A stretch of 64,000 nucleotides of DNA from Pseudomonadota bacterium. Its GTDB lineage: Bacteria; Pseudomonadota; Gammaproteobacteria; Xanthomonadales; Wenzhouxiangellaceae. The notes beneath the pieces were generated by a model, which did no database searches, had not been told where the DNA came from, and saw only the letters and a program-made list of their open reading frames with translations. The first letter of the stretch is position 1. Each line of letters opens with the position of its first letter. Positions 56,620-64,000 of the stretch are shown here, piece by piece. Made by a program: the position numbers and the translations under genes. The DNA is taken from positions 1,426,001 to 1,490,000 of the forward strand of contig CP053448.1 of the NCBI GenBank assembly GCA_013285445.1. The letters are read 5' to 3'.

Positions 56620-57252
56620 TTAAACAGTGAGGCCGGGAACTTGCCCGGCCTCGTTGGTGAGAGTGGTGGTTTCGGTTTCGTCCGAAAGGACGTCCTCCGG
56701 TTTGGGCCGTCCGTTCTTGAAGGCTGCGTCGCCGGGCATGTTGGCCATCAGATGTTTGCGGGCGGTCTTGAACTCGTCGCCGATCAGGCCGAGGTGGAGC
56801 AGGAAGACCCGGAAGTCGTACTTGGCGCTCTGGGGGTCGAAGTCCCGCTTGCGGCTGGAGGCGGCCCGGCCGTTGAGCGCCTTGGCGGCGACGGCGAGGC
56901 AGAATTGCAGGTAGGCCTTGATCCGCCCCGCGTGAAGGGTCGCCTCGAACCAGCGGAACTCCACCGTGCCCCGGTACCAGACGTTGTGCAGGTTGACCCC
57001 GTGGTAGCGGCTGTTGTCGTAGTGCTGGGGCTGGCGGTTGTGGTAGCCGTACCAGATGCGGTTGAGCTGGTCCTTGGTGCGGGGGCGATGCTGTTCGATG
57101 CGCTGGATCAGCTCGTCGCTGACCGGCCGGGTGTAGCGATTGAGCCGGTCGCGGCTGATGCCGAGGGCGTGGAGGATAAGCGGCTCCTGCTTGTAGATGA
57201 TCTTGGCCAGGTTACCCAGGTGCCTGCCGTCGAAGGGCGCGGCGGATGATTT
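56620..57252 (-). pseudogene. 5'-truncated amidoligase
   Basis: An open frame of about 211 codons entering at a stop codon at 57253-57255 without a suitable ATG at its head. It carries the C-terminal two thirds of an amidoligase_2-type protein ([52 protein letters not shown]). The first roughly 100 residues are missing. Homology stops at the toxin-antitoxin cassette. A GTG at 56964 could yield a 114-residue fragment, but it would lack the active site. Confidence 0.75.
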
Positions 57253-57309
57253 TTAATTGATGTTTGACCTGTTTTTGGTCTATATTTGGTCGTATATAGG
57301 AGGGTAAAT

Positions 57310-57585
57310 ATGAAACTATCAAGTCAGATCAAACCGATCAGTTACCTGAAGGCACATGCCGCAGAAATCGTGCGTAACCTGTCGGGGCAAGGTGAACCCC
57401 TGGTCATCACTCAGAATGGCGAAGCCAAGGTCGTGATGCAGGACATCGAAAGTTATGAGCAAACCCAGGAGACCATGGCCCTTCTGAAGATTCTCGCGCT
57501 CGGCTCGCGTCAGATCGAGGATGGCAAAGTCCAGCCCGCCGGTGATGCCATTCAGCGGCTTCGAGGCCGGAGCAAGAATCGCTGA
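57310..57585 (+). CDS. Phd/YefM-family antitoxin
   Basis: A 91-residue antitoxin. ATG 57310 follows AGGAGGG; an earlier in-frame start at 57286 lacks a site. The Phd/YefM fold is clear: PISYLKAHAAEIVRNLSGQGEPLVITQNGEAKVVMQDIESYEQ. The C-terminal tail would wrap the toxin. Its stop overlaps the toxin start (TGATG). Upstream, repeats of GGTC/GACC at 57266-57290 could be its operator. Confidence 0.92.
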   Translation: MKLSSQIKPISYLKAHAAEIVRNLSGQGEPLVITQNGEAKVVMQDIESYEQTQETMALLKILALGSRQIEDGKVQPAGDAIQRLRGRSKNR

Positions 57586-57911
57586 TGACCTTCCAGATAT
57601 TTCTGACCGACGATGCGTCACGGGATTTGGAGGAGTTGTACGACTACATTGCATCCCACGACGCGCCGGGAAAAGCGGATTACGTTCTTGATCAAATAGA
57701 GAAGGCCTTTTCGAGTCTCTCCGAGAGCCCGGAGCGAGGAGCCTATCCAAAGGAACTTCTGGCCGTCGGGCTGCGCGAGTACCGTGAGATATTTTTCAAA
57801 CCCTACCGCATCATCTATCGAGTCATGGCCGAAAATATTTATGTCATGGTGATTGTTGACGGTCGCCGGGATATGCAGACACTGCTGCAACGACGATTAT
57901 TTCAGGCCTGA
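57585..57911 (+). CDS. ParE/RelE-family toxin
   Basis: A 108-residue toxin: IFLTDDASRDLEELYDYIASHDAPGKADYVLDQIEKAF, then GLREYREIFFKPYRIIYRVM and VIVDGRRDMQTLLQRRL. This is the ParE branch, which targets gyrase, rather than ribosome-dependent RelE. Translation is coupled to the antitoxin. The 3' end overlaps the truncated recombinase frame. Confidence 0.92.
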   Translation: MTFQIFLTDDASRDLEELYDYIASHDAPGKADYVLDQIEKAFSSLSESPERGAYPKELLAVGLREYREIFFKPYRIIYRVMAENIYVMVIVDGRRDMQTLLQRRLFQA

Positions 57912-59121
57912 AAATCTCAGCACCACCGACCCCACCAGCCGGATGTTTCTCGGCATCCTGATCACCTTCGTCCAGTACGAGCGGGAGGTCATCGCCGAGC
58001 GTATCCGGGACAAGGTGGCGGCAGCCAAGCGCCGGGGAAAATACTGCGGTGGCGTGCCCATCCTCGGATACGACGTCGACCGGGATAACAAGAAGCTGCT
58101 GGTCAACCCGGATGAAGCCAGGACGGTACAGTACATCTTCCGCCGATTCATCCAGATCGGCTCGGCCAAGAAGCTGGGCCAGGAATTGAACGAACAGGGA
58201 TACCGCACAAAAGCCTGGACCACCAAGAAAGGCAAGGTTCGCGAGGGCTCAGAATGGAATACAGGCCACATCTACCGGCTGCTGAACAACCGGGTCTATA
58301 TCGGCGAGATTGCCCACAAGGATCGCAGCTACCCCGGTGAGCACGAAGGAATCATCGACCGGACGACCTGGGACAAGGTGCAGGCCATCCTGGAGGACAA
58401 CAAACCGGTCAAGGTTTCCATGGCAAGAACCAAAATGGTCGCCCCGCTGAAAGGCGTCATCCGCTGCGGCCACTGCGGATGCGCGATGGGACCGACCTAC
58501 GCCCGCAAGAACGGCCGCCACTACACCTATTACATCTGCCAGAAGGACAGCAAGCGGACCGTGAGCCGGTGCCCGCTCAAACGGATTCCCGCCGGGGACA
58601 TCGAGCAGGCCGTGGTCGAGCAGTTGAGCGCGGTGTTTCGCACGCCGACGCTGGTGGCCAAGACCTACTTCGCGGCCCGGGACATCGAGCAGACGGAGCG
58701 GGAGCGGCTGTTCAAACAGAAAGCCCAACTCGAGATGGAGCTGTCGCAGGCGAGGGAGCAAGCCATCGAACTGATGAAACCCGGCAGCGATCAGCCGGGC
58801 AAGGCCGAGATGCTGACGACCGTCAACCGCCAGGCGGTCGAGCTCTCGAAACAACTGACGCACGTGAGCGAGCGATGCAGAGCCTACCGGGGGAACAGCA
58901 TCACGGAACAGGATGTGTCGGAGGCCTTTCAGAATGTCGAGGGCTTCTGGGAAGACCTTTTCCCGGTGGAGCGAAACCGGCTCATCCGCCTCCTGGTGGA
59001 TAAGGTCGAGATCCGCGAGACCGGAATCGACATGGAGCTGCGCACCAACGGGCTGACAACGCTCATCGCCGAGCTGGCCGGTCTGGCATGCGAAGTCACT
59101 GAACGGAGGGCAAGCCGATGA
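57903..59121 (+). pseudogene. 5'-truncated large serine recombinase
   Basis: Homology begins at ENLSTTDPTSRMFLGILITFVQYEREVIAERIRDK, which is the end of the resolvase catalytic domain. The first about 100 residues with the catalytic Ser are missing. The rest is complete: a recombinase domain (YIFRRFIQIGSAKKLGQELNEQGY), a zinc ribbon (IRCGHCGCAMGPTY with later CPLKRIP) and coiled coils to the end. The in-frame TTG at 57853 is inside the toxin gene. It should be inactive, which would strand the island. Confidence 0.8.
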
Positions 59122-59540
59122 AAATGAAGCCGACCATTACCGTTGCAGACAACGGCAATCTGCAGATCCACATCCCGATGCTGATCCGGCGCATGCGCGG
59201 CCGCAAGACGGTCATCGCTCCCCAGGCCCTCGATGGAGAAATCACCGGAGCGCAGGAACCGGTGCAGTCCGCCATCCTCCAGGCGCTGGCAAGGGGCTTT
59301 TCCTGGGCCGACATCCTCGAATCTGGCCAGATCAAGTCCATCAGCGAGCTTGCCCGTACCCTCGACGTCGATGGCTCGTATGTGGCCCGCATTCTCAAGC
59401 TGACGACCCTGGCCCCCGACATCGTCGAAGCCCTGATCAACGGTGAGGAACCCAACGGGCTCTCGCTGGCCAAACTGACCCAGACCTTTCCCGAGGACTG
59501 GACCGAGCAGCGCCGCCAGTTCGGCTTTGCCACCGACTGA
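59118..59540 (+). CDS. HTH protein downstream of the recombinase (140 aa)
   Basis: A 140-residue protein overlapping the recombinase end by 4 nt. The middle (SISELARTLDVDGSYVARILKLTTLAPDIVEALINGEEP) is a ParB/KorB-like helix-turn-helix. An N-terminal beta part (PTITVADNGNLQIHIPMLIRR) precedes it. Small genes of this kind often follow serine recombinases of accessory elements; a directionality or regulatory role is possible. Confidence 0.8.
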   Translation: MKMKPTITVADNGNLQIHIPMLIRRMRGRKTVIAPQALDGEITGAQEPVQSAILQALARGFSWADILESGQIKSISELARTLDVDGSYVARILKLTTLAPDIVEALINGEEPNGLSLAKLTQTFPEDWTEQRRQFGFATD

Positions 59541-59567
59541 CGACCGGACCGGAGACCACCCCAGAGA

Positions 59568-59592
59568 GCCGACCATCAGCGTCGGCTTTTCT
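59568..59592 (+). terminator. Rho-independent terminator of the recombinase transcript
   Basis: A 7-bp stem (AGCCGAC / GTCGGCT) with a 7-nt loop and TTTTCT after it, 28 nt beyond the HTH gene. It ends rightward transcription before ssrA. Confidence 0.7.
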
Positions 59593-59896
59593 ACTTTGGG
59601 GTCAGGAAACCGGAGTTGACCACGCTTCTTTTCATGGGCAAAGCGGGTGATTTCGAAAAAAACGTCCGGTTGCGGCATCGAACGATAACCTAAGACAACC
59701 GCCAAAAACGGCAATCAGCCACAAACCCATATCAATCAAGGATGTAGCTTTCCGGACGCGCTTCGGACTTCGTCCGGAGAAAACAGAGAATCAGGGGCCA
59801 AACAGAGAAAGAAAGGCTGGAGGATGGGGAGAATCGATGGTGCGGAGAGGTGCTTTGGAAAGATGTGAAACGGGCGCAAACCCTTTAGAAACAAGG
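59593..59896. other. Gene-free stretch at right island end
   Basis: No gene, RNA or clear repeat is seen here. It lies between the two opposing terminators and belongs to the island side of the junction. Confidence 0.5.
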
Positions 59897-59946
59897 GAAA
59901 AAAGAAAACCCGTCACCCCGGAGAATGACCCCAGAGAGACGGGTTT
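59897..59946 (-). terminator. Present terminator of ssrA, island-derived
   Basis: On the minus strand, 12 nt after the tmRNA end, a 9-bp stem (AAACCCGTC / GACGGGTTT, 23-nt loop with inner pairing) is followed by TTTTCTTTTTT. It lies on the island side of the junction, so the island brought ssrA a replacement terminator. Confidence 0.8.
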
Positions 59947-59958
59947 GTCTTTTCTAAA

Positions 59959-60315
59959 TGGTGGAGGCGGCGGGAGTCGAACCCGCGTCCGCGAACCATC
60001 TGATCCTGGTTCTACATGCTTAGCCCGCTCGATTATTTCTCGTCGTTACAACGCCCGAGGGGCAGGGCATATGCAACGACCAGTTCCAGTTTGATTTAAC
60101 GCCATGCCCTGAAACGCGACATGACGCGATCCTGCTAGATGATCCCGAGTCGGAAGCGCAGGCTCAACCGGTCGGGAGCAGGCTGGTTTTTAGGCAGCCA
60201 GTGCGTAGTTGTCGTCGTTGGCAACTAACTTTGGTTCAACTGGTTTTACGAGGTGAGTTGAGACCTCGGCATGCCCCAGGGTACGTCCAATCCGCGTCGA
60301 AGCCAGAACGCCCCC
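59959..60315 (-). ncRNA. ssrA: tmRNA (SsrA)
   Basis: A 357-nt one-piece tmRNA. The acceptor stem pairs GGGGGCG (5' end, 60315-60309) with the 3' strand ending in encoded CCA. The T-arm GGTTCGACTCC is intact. The resume codon GCC (60222-60220) begins a tag reading ANDDNYALAA and ends at TAA (60192-60190). It rescues stalled ribosomes with SmpB, encoded 3 kb away. The 3' end is the island's attachment site. Confidence 0.97.
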
Positions 60316-60326
60316 GAAGAGTCGAC

Positions 60327-60332
60327 AGTATA
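60327..60332 (-). promoter_or_regulatory. Putative ssrA -10 element
   Basis: TATACT on the minus strand, 11 nt before the mature 5' end, so transcription would start slightly upstream with RNase P trimming. No good -35 is seen. Confidence 0.4.
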
Positions 60333-60426
60333 GACCATGCGGTCGACCCGATGTTCCGCAAGGACGACCGCGGCCTGATTGTGTCAGTGTGCGGGAATCG
60401 CTGCCAGCGGTTATGATTCACCCCGG

Positions 60427-63318
60427 ATGCCTGATTTGAGTCTGATGTCTACAAGAGATCCGGGAACCCCAGGCGCGGCCAAGGAGGTCGTCGACGATGG
60501 CGATGGCCTGCCACGGCTAGCGCTTGACGCCGGCGAAATCTTTCGGGTTCTGGCCGAAAACGCGCCGAACGTAATCTACCTGTGCCGGAATGATGAGCGC
60601 TACCGGATGCTGTTCATCAACAGCCCGGTCGCCGATTTGACCGGCTATTCGCCGGCCGACTTCCTGGCCGACCGAATCAGTTTCGTCGATTTGTACCATC
60701 CTGAAGACGCCAGGCGTATTCCTTGCGAAGTTGATCAGGCGATTGCCAGGCGAGAGCGATTCGATCTGGTGTATCGGTTGCGCCATCGCAAAGGCGACTG
60801 GCGCTGGGTTGAAGAAAGCGGGGTCGGGGTTTTCGACTCGGGCGGTCGCCTGCAGTATCTGCAGGGCATGCTGGCGGACGTGACCGAGCGACGGCAGGCC
60901 GAAGAGAAACTGCTGCAAAGCGAGGCCAGCTTTCGGTCCTTGTTCGACAACGTGCAGGAGACGGTGTATGTGCAGGATGGGGAGGGGCGGTTTCTGACGG
61001 TCAATGCCGGCGCCGAACGCATGTATGGCTATCCTCGGGACTGGTTTGCCGGCAAGTCGCCGGAGGTGCTTTCCGCGCCGGGCCATAACGATCTGGATGC
61101 CGTCAGGCGCGCCCATGCCCGTGCGCTGGCCGGCACTCCCCAATCGATCGAATTCTGGGGACAGCGCGCCGACGGGTCGATATTCCCCAAGGACGTTCGC
61201 CTGGCGGCCGGCACCTGGTTTGGTCGTCGGGTCGTATTCGCGCTGGCTCGCGACATCACCGAGCGCAAGCGGGCCGACGAGCGTCTGCGTCTGGCATCAA
61301 GCGTATTCGAGCACGCCGATGAAGCGATCATGGTGACCAATCCGGGTGGTGTGATCATCGAGGTCAATCGGGCGTTTTCGCGCATTACCGGATATCGTCG
61401 CAGCGAGGTGCTCGGGCGGGATGCCCGGTTGTTGCGGTCGGACCGGCATCCGCGCTCCTTCTACGAATCGATGCAGCACGAACTGCTCGATACTGGGAGC
61501 TGGCGCGGGGAAATCTGGGGACAGCGCAAACATGGCGAGGTATTCCCGGCCATGCAGACGATCAGTGTTGTGCTCGACGAGCACCGGCAGGTGCGCCACT
61601 ATGTGTCGCTGTTTTCCGACATCACCGCGCTCAAGGAACACGAGCAGCGGTTGGAGCACCGGGCGCTGCACGATCCGCTGACGGAGCTGCCCAATCGGGC
61701 GCTCCTGGCCGATCGCCTGCAACAGGCCATCAGGCGGGCAAGACGTCACCAGGGCGTGGTGGCGGTTGCGTATGTCGATCTGGACGGTTTCAAGGAGATC
61801 AACGATCGGCATGGCCATGAAGTCGGTGACCTCTTCCTGGTGACTCTGGTCGAACGCGTGCGTGCAACACTGCGTGAATGCGACACCCTGGCTCGGCTTG
61901 GCGGTGACGAGTTTGTGTTGGTGCTGCCGGAGCTGACCCGACGCGAGCAGAGTGGGCCGGTGCTTGATCGGCTGCTTCAGGTGATCGCTCAGCCTCTCGA
62001 AGTCAGATCGGAGTCGTTGAGTGTTTCGGCGAGCATCGGGGTGACTTACTACCCGCAACAGGATACGTCCGTCGAACCGGATCAGCTGATCCGGCAGGCT
62101 GACCAGGCGATGTATCAGGCCAAGCAGGCCGGAAAGAACCGGTATCAGGCGTTCGACGCTGAGCATGAGCGCGCAATGCGCGGACGTTACGACTCTCTCA
62201 ACCGCATCGACCAGGCGCTGGCCAACGACGAGTTCGTGCTGCATTACCAGCCCAAGGTCAACATGCAATCCGGGCGGTGGATCGGCGTTGAGGCGCTGCT
62301 TCGCTGGCAGCATCCGGAGCGGGGTTTGCTGTTGCCTGAAAGCTTCTTGCCGATGATCGAGCAGCATCCCCTGGGAATTGTCGTGGGTCAGAAGGTCCTT
62401 GCGCAGGCCGTTGCCCAGGCCGGGAAGTGGAGCAGCGAGGGTCAGCGCATGCCGGTCAGCGTCAATATCAGCGCTGCACAACTGGGCCAGCGCGGCTTTG
62501 CCGATATGCTGAAGCGGCTCCTGTCCGATCACCCCGAGCTTGATGCGCCGGATCTGGAACTGGAAGTGACCGAAACCAGCGCTTTTGATGACTTCGAGCG
62601 ATTCTCACGCGTGATGGCGACCTGTTGCGACATGGGGGTGCGTTTTGCCGTCGATGATTTCGGTACCGGATACTCATCGCTGTCGTACCTGAAGAAACTG
62701 CCGGCGAGCACGCTGAAGATCGATCGCAGCTTCGTGCGCGATCTGCTCGACGACCCGGAGGACCTGGCCATTCTGGACGGGATTCTGCGCCTGGCGTCGT
62801 CGGTCAGGCGTCGGGTGGTTGCCGAGGGCGTGGAGACGATTGCCCAGGGGCGGGCACTGCTTCGGCTCGGCTGCGAGTTCGGTCAGGGCTTCGCCATCGC
62901 CCGCCCGATGCCGGCCGGGGATCTGGCGCAGTGGATGGAGTCGTGGCGGCCGCCGTCATCGTGGCAGCAGGCCGACGCGCTCGACCGGCAGCATCTGCCG
63001 ATGCTGTTTGCGCTGGTTGAGCACCGGGCCTGGATGGCTGAACTGTGCCGCTGCGCGCGGGCCGGTAACCCGACTTGTGCGGCACCGGATCTGCGCGCGG
63101 CACGCTTCGAGCAGGCGCTGGACCGGCTGTCCGCTTCGGATGCGCTCTGGTCTCAGGTGCTCGGGCCGGCACGCAGTCGGCATGCCGCCATGGTTGAGAT
63201 CGCCGCCAGGCTGCCCAACCTGATTGCCGCGGACGATCAGGCAGGCGTGCACGATGTGCTGGCCCGCCTCGAGCAGGCTTCGTCTGAACTGCAGTCCTTG
63301 CTCGAAGTGACGGTTTGA
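60427..63318 (+). CDS. PAS-PAS-PAS-GGDEF-EAL cyclic-di-GMP protein
   Basis: A 963-residue cytoplasmic protein (start 60427; 60445 is possible). Three PAS/PAC units span about 30-415 (LLQSEASFRSLFDNVQETVYVQDGEGRF; VFEHADEAIMVTNPGGVI). The GGDEF domain has an intact RLGGDEFVLVL, and the EAL domain an intact VEALLRWQHPERG with VDDFGTGYSSLSYL, so either activity is possible. The last 100 residues resemble a CZB-type zinc domain (EHRAWMAELC, SRHAAMVEI), but the usual Cys before the F-G-W core is Ala here. No transmembrane segment is seen. The PAS ligand is unknown. Confidence 0.92.
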   Translation: MPDLSLMSTRDPGTPGAAKEVVDDGDGLPRLALDAGEIFRVLAENAPNVIYLCRNDERYRMLFINSPVADLTGYSPADFLADRISFVDLYHPEDARRIPCEVDQAIARRERFDLVYRLRHRKGDWRWVEESGVGVFDSGGRLQYLQGMLADVTERRQAEEKLLQSEASFRSLFDNVQETVYVQDGEGRFLTVNAGAERMYGYPRDWFAGKSPEVLSAPGHNDLDAVRRAHARALAGTPQSIEFWGQRADGSIFPKDVRLAAGTWFGRRVVFALARDITERKRADERLRLASSVFEHADEAIMVTNPGGVIIEVNRAFSRITGYRRSEVLGRDARLLRSDRHPRSFYESMQHELLDTGSWRGEIWGQRKHGEVFPAMQTISVVLDEHRQVRHYVSLFSDITALKEHEQRLEHRALHDPLTELPNRALLADRLQQAIRRARRHQGVVAVAYVDLDGFKEINDRHGHEVGDLFLVTLVERVRATLRECDTLARLGGDEFVLVLPELTRREQSGPVLDRLLQVIAQPLEVRSESLSVSASIGVTYYPQQDTSVEPDQLIRQADQAMYQAKQAGKNRYQAFDAEHERAMRGRYDSLNRIDQALANDEFVLHYQPKVNMQSGRWIGVEALLRWQHPERGLLLPESFLPMIEQHPLGIVVGQKVLAQAVAQAGKWSSEGQRMPVSVNISAAQLGQRGFADMLKRLLSDHPELDAPDLELEVTETSAFDDFERFSRVMATCCDMGVRFAVDDFGTGYSSLSYLKKLPASTLKIDRSFVRDLLDDPEDLAILDGILRLASSVRRRVVAEGVETIAQGRALLRLGCEFGQGFAIARPMPAGDLAQWMESWRPPSSWQQADALDRQHLPMLFALVEHRAWMAELCRCARAGNPTCAAPDLRAARFEQALDRLSASDALWSQVLGPARSRHAAMVEIAARLPNLIAADDQAGVHDVLARLEQASSELQSLLEVTV

Positions 63319-63363
63319 GTCCCGCATGCAGGGCAGCAGGCGTCCTGGCCCGACCGGGGCCTG

Positions 63364-63825
63364 TCAGCCCTGCTTGAGAATTCGTCCTTTCTGTCGCGCC
63401 CATTCGCGCTCTTTTTCGGTTCGGCGCTTGTCGTGCTGCTTCTTGCCCCGGGCAACGGCAATTTCGACCTTGACCTTGCCCTGTTTCCAGTACATGGCGG
63501 TCGGGATCACGGTCTGGCCCTGGCGTTCAACCAGGCCGATCAGCCGGTCGATTTCGCGCCGGTGCAGCAGCAGACGCCGGGTCCGGGTCGGGTCCGGTCG
63601 GAAATGGGTCGAAACCGACGGCAGCGGCGTGATCAGGCATCCAAACAGAAAGGCCTCGCCGTTCTTGAGCAGCACGTAACTGTCGCCGAACTGGATCTTG
63701 CCGGCGCGCAGGGCCTTGACCTCCCAGCCCTGCAGTGCGATACCGGCCTCAATCCGCTCATCAAGGTGGTATTCGAAGCGCGCCCGCTTGTTGACGGCGA
63801 TGGTGGAAGACGGCTGCTTGGCCAT
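63364..63825 (-). CDS. smpB: SsrA-binding protein SmpB
   Basis: A 153-residue protein; the ATG at 63825 fits the family start. It shows the OB-fold SmpB pattern: [40 protein letters not shown], then [28 protein letters not shown] and the basic C-terminal tail that enters the mRNA channel. It delivers tmRNA to stalled ribosomes. It is divergent from ratA, a classical arrangement. Confidence 0.97.
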   Translation of the reverse strand: MAKQPSSTIAVNKRARFEYHLDERIEAGIALQGWEVKALRAGKIQFGDSYVLLKNGEAFLFGCLITPLPSVSTHFRPDPTRTRRLLLHRREIDRLIGLVERQGQTVIPTAMYWKQGKVKVEIAVARGKKQHDKRRTEKEREWARQKGRILKQG

Positions 63826-63953
63826 GCGATTGAATCGCTTCCCGGAAATGGACGGCAATGATAGCGCAGGGGGCAAACTTGCGGTTTCAGAGGCTCCTTG
63901 ATAGTACTATCATGGTCGAACCAGCAAACCCCCAGACCAGAAAAAACTGCCGC

Positions 63954-64000
63954 GTGCCCGAAATCAATCGCTTTGCCCTGGTGCCCTACTCGCCGCTGCA
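63954..64000 (+). CDS. ratA: RatA (ribosome-associated toxin / CoQ-binding START protein), 5' end only
   Basis: Fifteen codons before the window ends: a GTG at 63954 followed by PEINRFALVPYSPL, matching the start of RatA/YfjG proteins. An in-frame ATG at 63912 would add 14 residues and cannot be excluded. The divergent smpB neighbour supports the call. Confidence 0.8.
   Translation, partial: MPEINRFALVPYSPL

Larger units (their letters stand above)
26852..59967. mobile_element. Genomic island inserted at the 3' end of ssrA
   Basis: A 33-kb accessory block lies between direct 9-bp repeats of the ssrA 3' end. It contains Hachiman, a chaperone-type operon, a type I restriction system, an IS66 element, an amidoligase cluster, a toxin-antitoxin cassette and a serine recombinase remnant. 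Nearly all genes run leftward from a promoter at 54721-54749. No intact integrase is present: the serine recombinase next to ssrA lacks its catalytic N-terminus, so the island is probably immobile on its own. Confidence 0.7.

Noticed and set aside
57286..57309. Upstream start for the antitoxin
   Set aside because: No ribosome site; the ATG at 57310 has AGGAGGG and matches the family start.
57853..59121. Complete 422-residue recombinase starting in the toxin gene
   Set aside because: The first residues are translated from toxin sequence and the catalytic serine domain is missing.

Overview
The window looks like a chromosomal segment of a GC-rich gammaproteobacterium. The evidence is a fused RlmKL methyltransferase, a ZapG/YhcB protein, the divergent smpB-ratA pair, an LpoB-like/COG3014/YcfL-like lipoprotein cluster, and a tmRNA tag reading ANDDNYALAA. 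A Wenzhouxiangella- or Xanthomonadales-like host is my guess from overall gene style; nothing in the sequence proves it.

Positions 1-26800 are ordinary chromosome. In order they hold: a leftward envelope lipoprotein operon (1-6006); a LuxR-type HTH, NarL-type regulator and 7TMR-DISM histidine kinase (6081-8753); a GNAT/nitrilase fusion; zapG; a PagL-like lipid A deacylase; an arsenic operon arsC-acr3-arsR; two exported acidic-repeat proteins, one of them a subtilisin with about 72 AEDD repeats; a MITE-like palindromic element; an ECF sigma/anti-sigma/beta-barrel cassette; rlmKL; an acyl-CoA dehydrogenase with an aminoglycoside-phosphotransferase-like kinase; and a CPA1-type cation/proton antiporter.

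Positions about 26852-59967 are a genomic island inserted at the 3' end of ssrA. The last nine bases of the tmRNA gene recur at 26852-26860. They are followed there, on the ssrA strand, by a strong terminator that looks like the original ssrA terminator now left 33 kb away.

The core of the island is a long leftward gene series starting at a near-consensus promoter (54721-54749). It runs: HTH protein, HsdM, zinc ribbon, second HsdM, RloC-like ATPase, HsdS, HsdR, GrpE-like protein, Hsp70, AAA+ ATPase, degenerate J-domain protein, [IS66 insertion], a tail-anchored protein, a membrane protein with four BamE-like repeats, Hachiman HamA and HamB, then three uncharacterised genes. Most junctions overlap by 4-11 nt or are separated by fewer than 50 nt.

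The block 33363-44707 is the best candidate for an undescribed system. It is a dedicated chaperone set (GrpE-like, Hsp70, AAA+, J-like) next to two membrane proteins that share the N-terminal motif GFSGLSDL, placed between a type I restriction system and Hachiman.

The right end of the island has a decaying amidoligase/glutamine amidotransferase/cyclotransferase cluster. A Phd-ParE toxin-antitoxin cassette lies between two divergent genes that have both lost their 5' ends (the amidoligase and a large serine recombinase). Then come ssrA, a PAS-GGDEF-EAL protein, smpB and the start of ratA.
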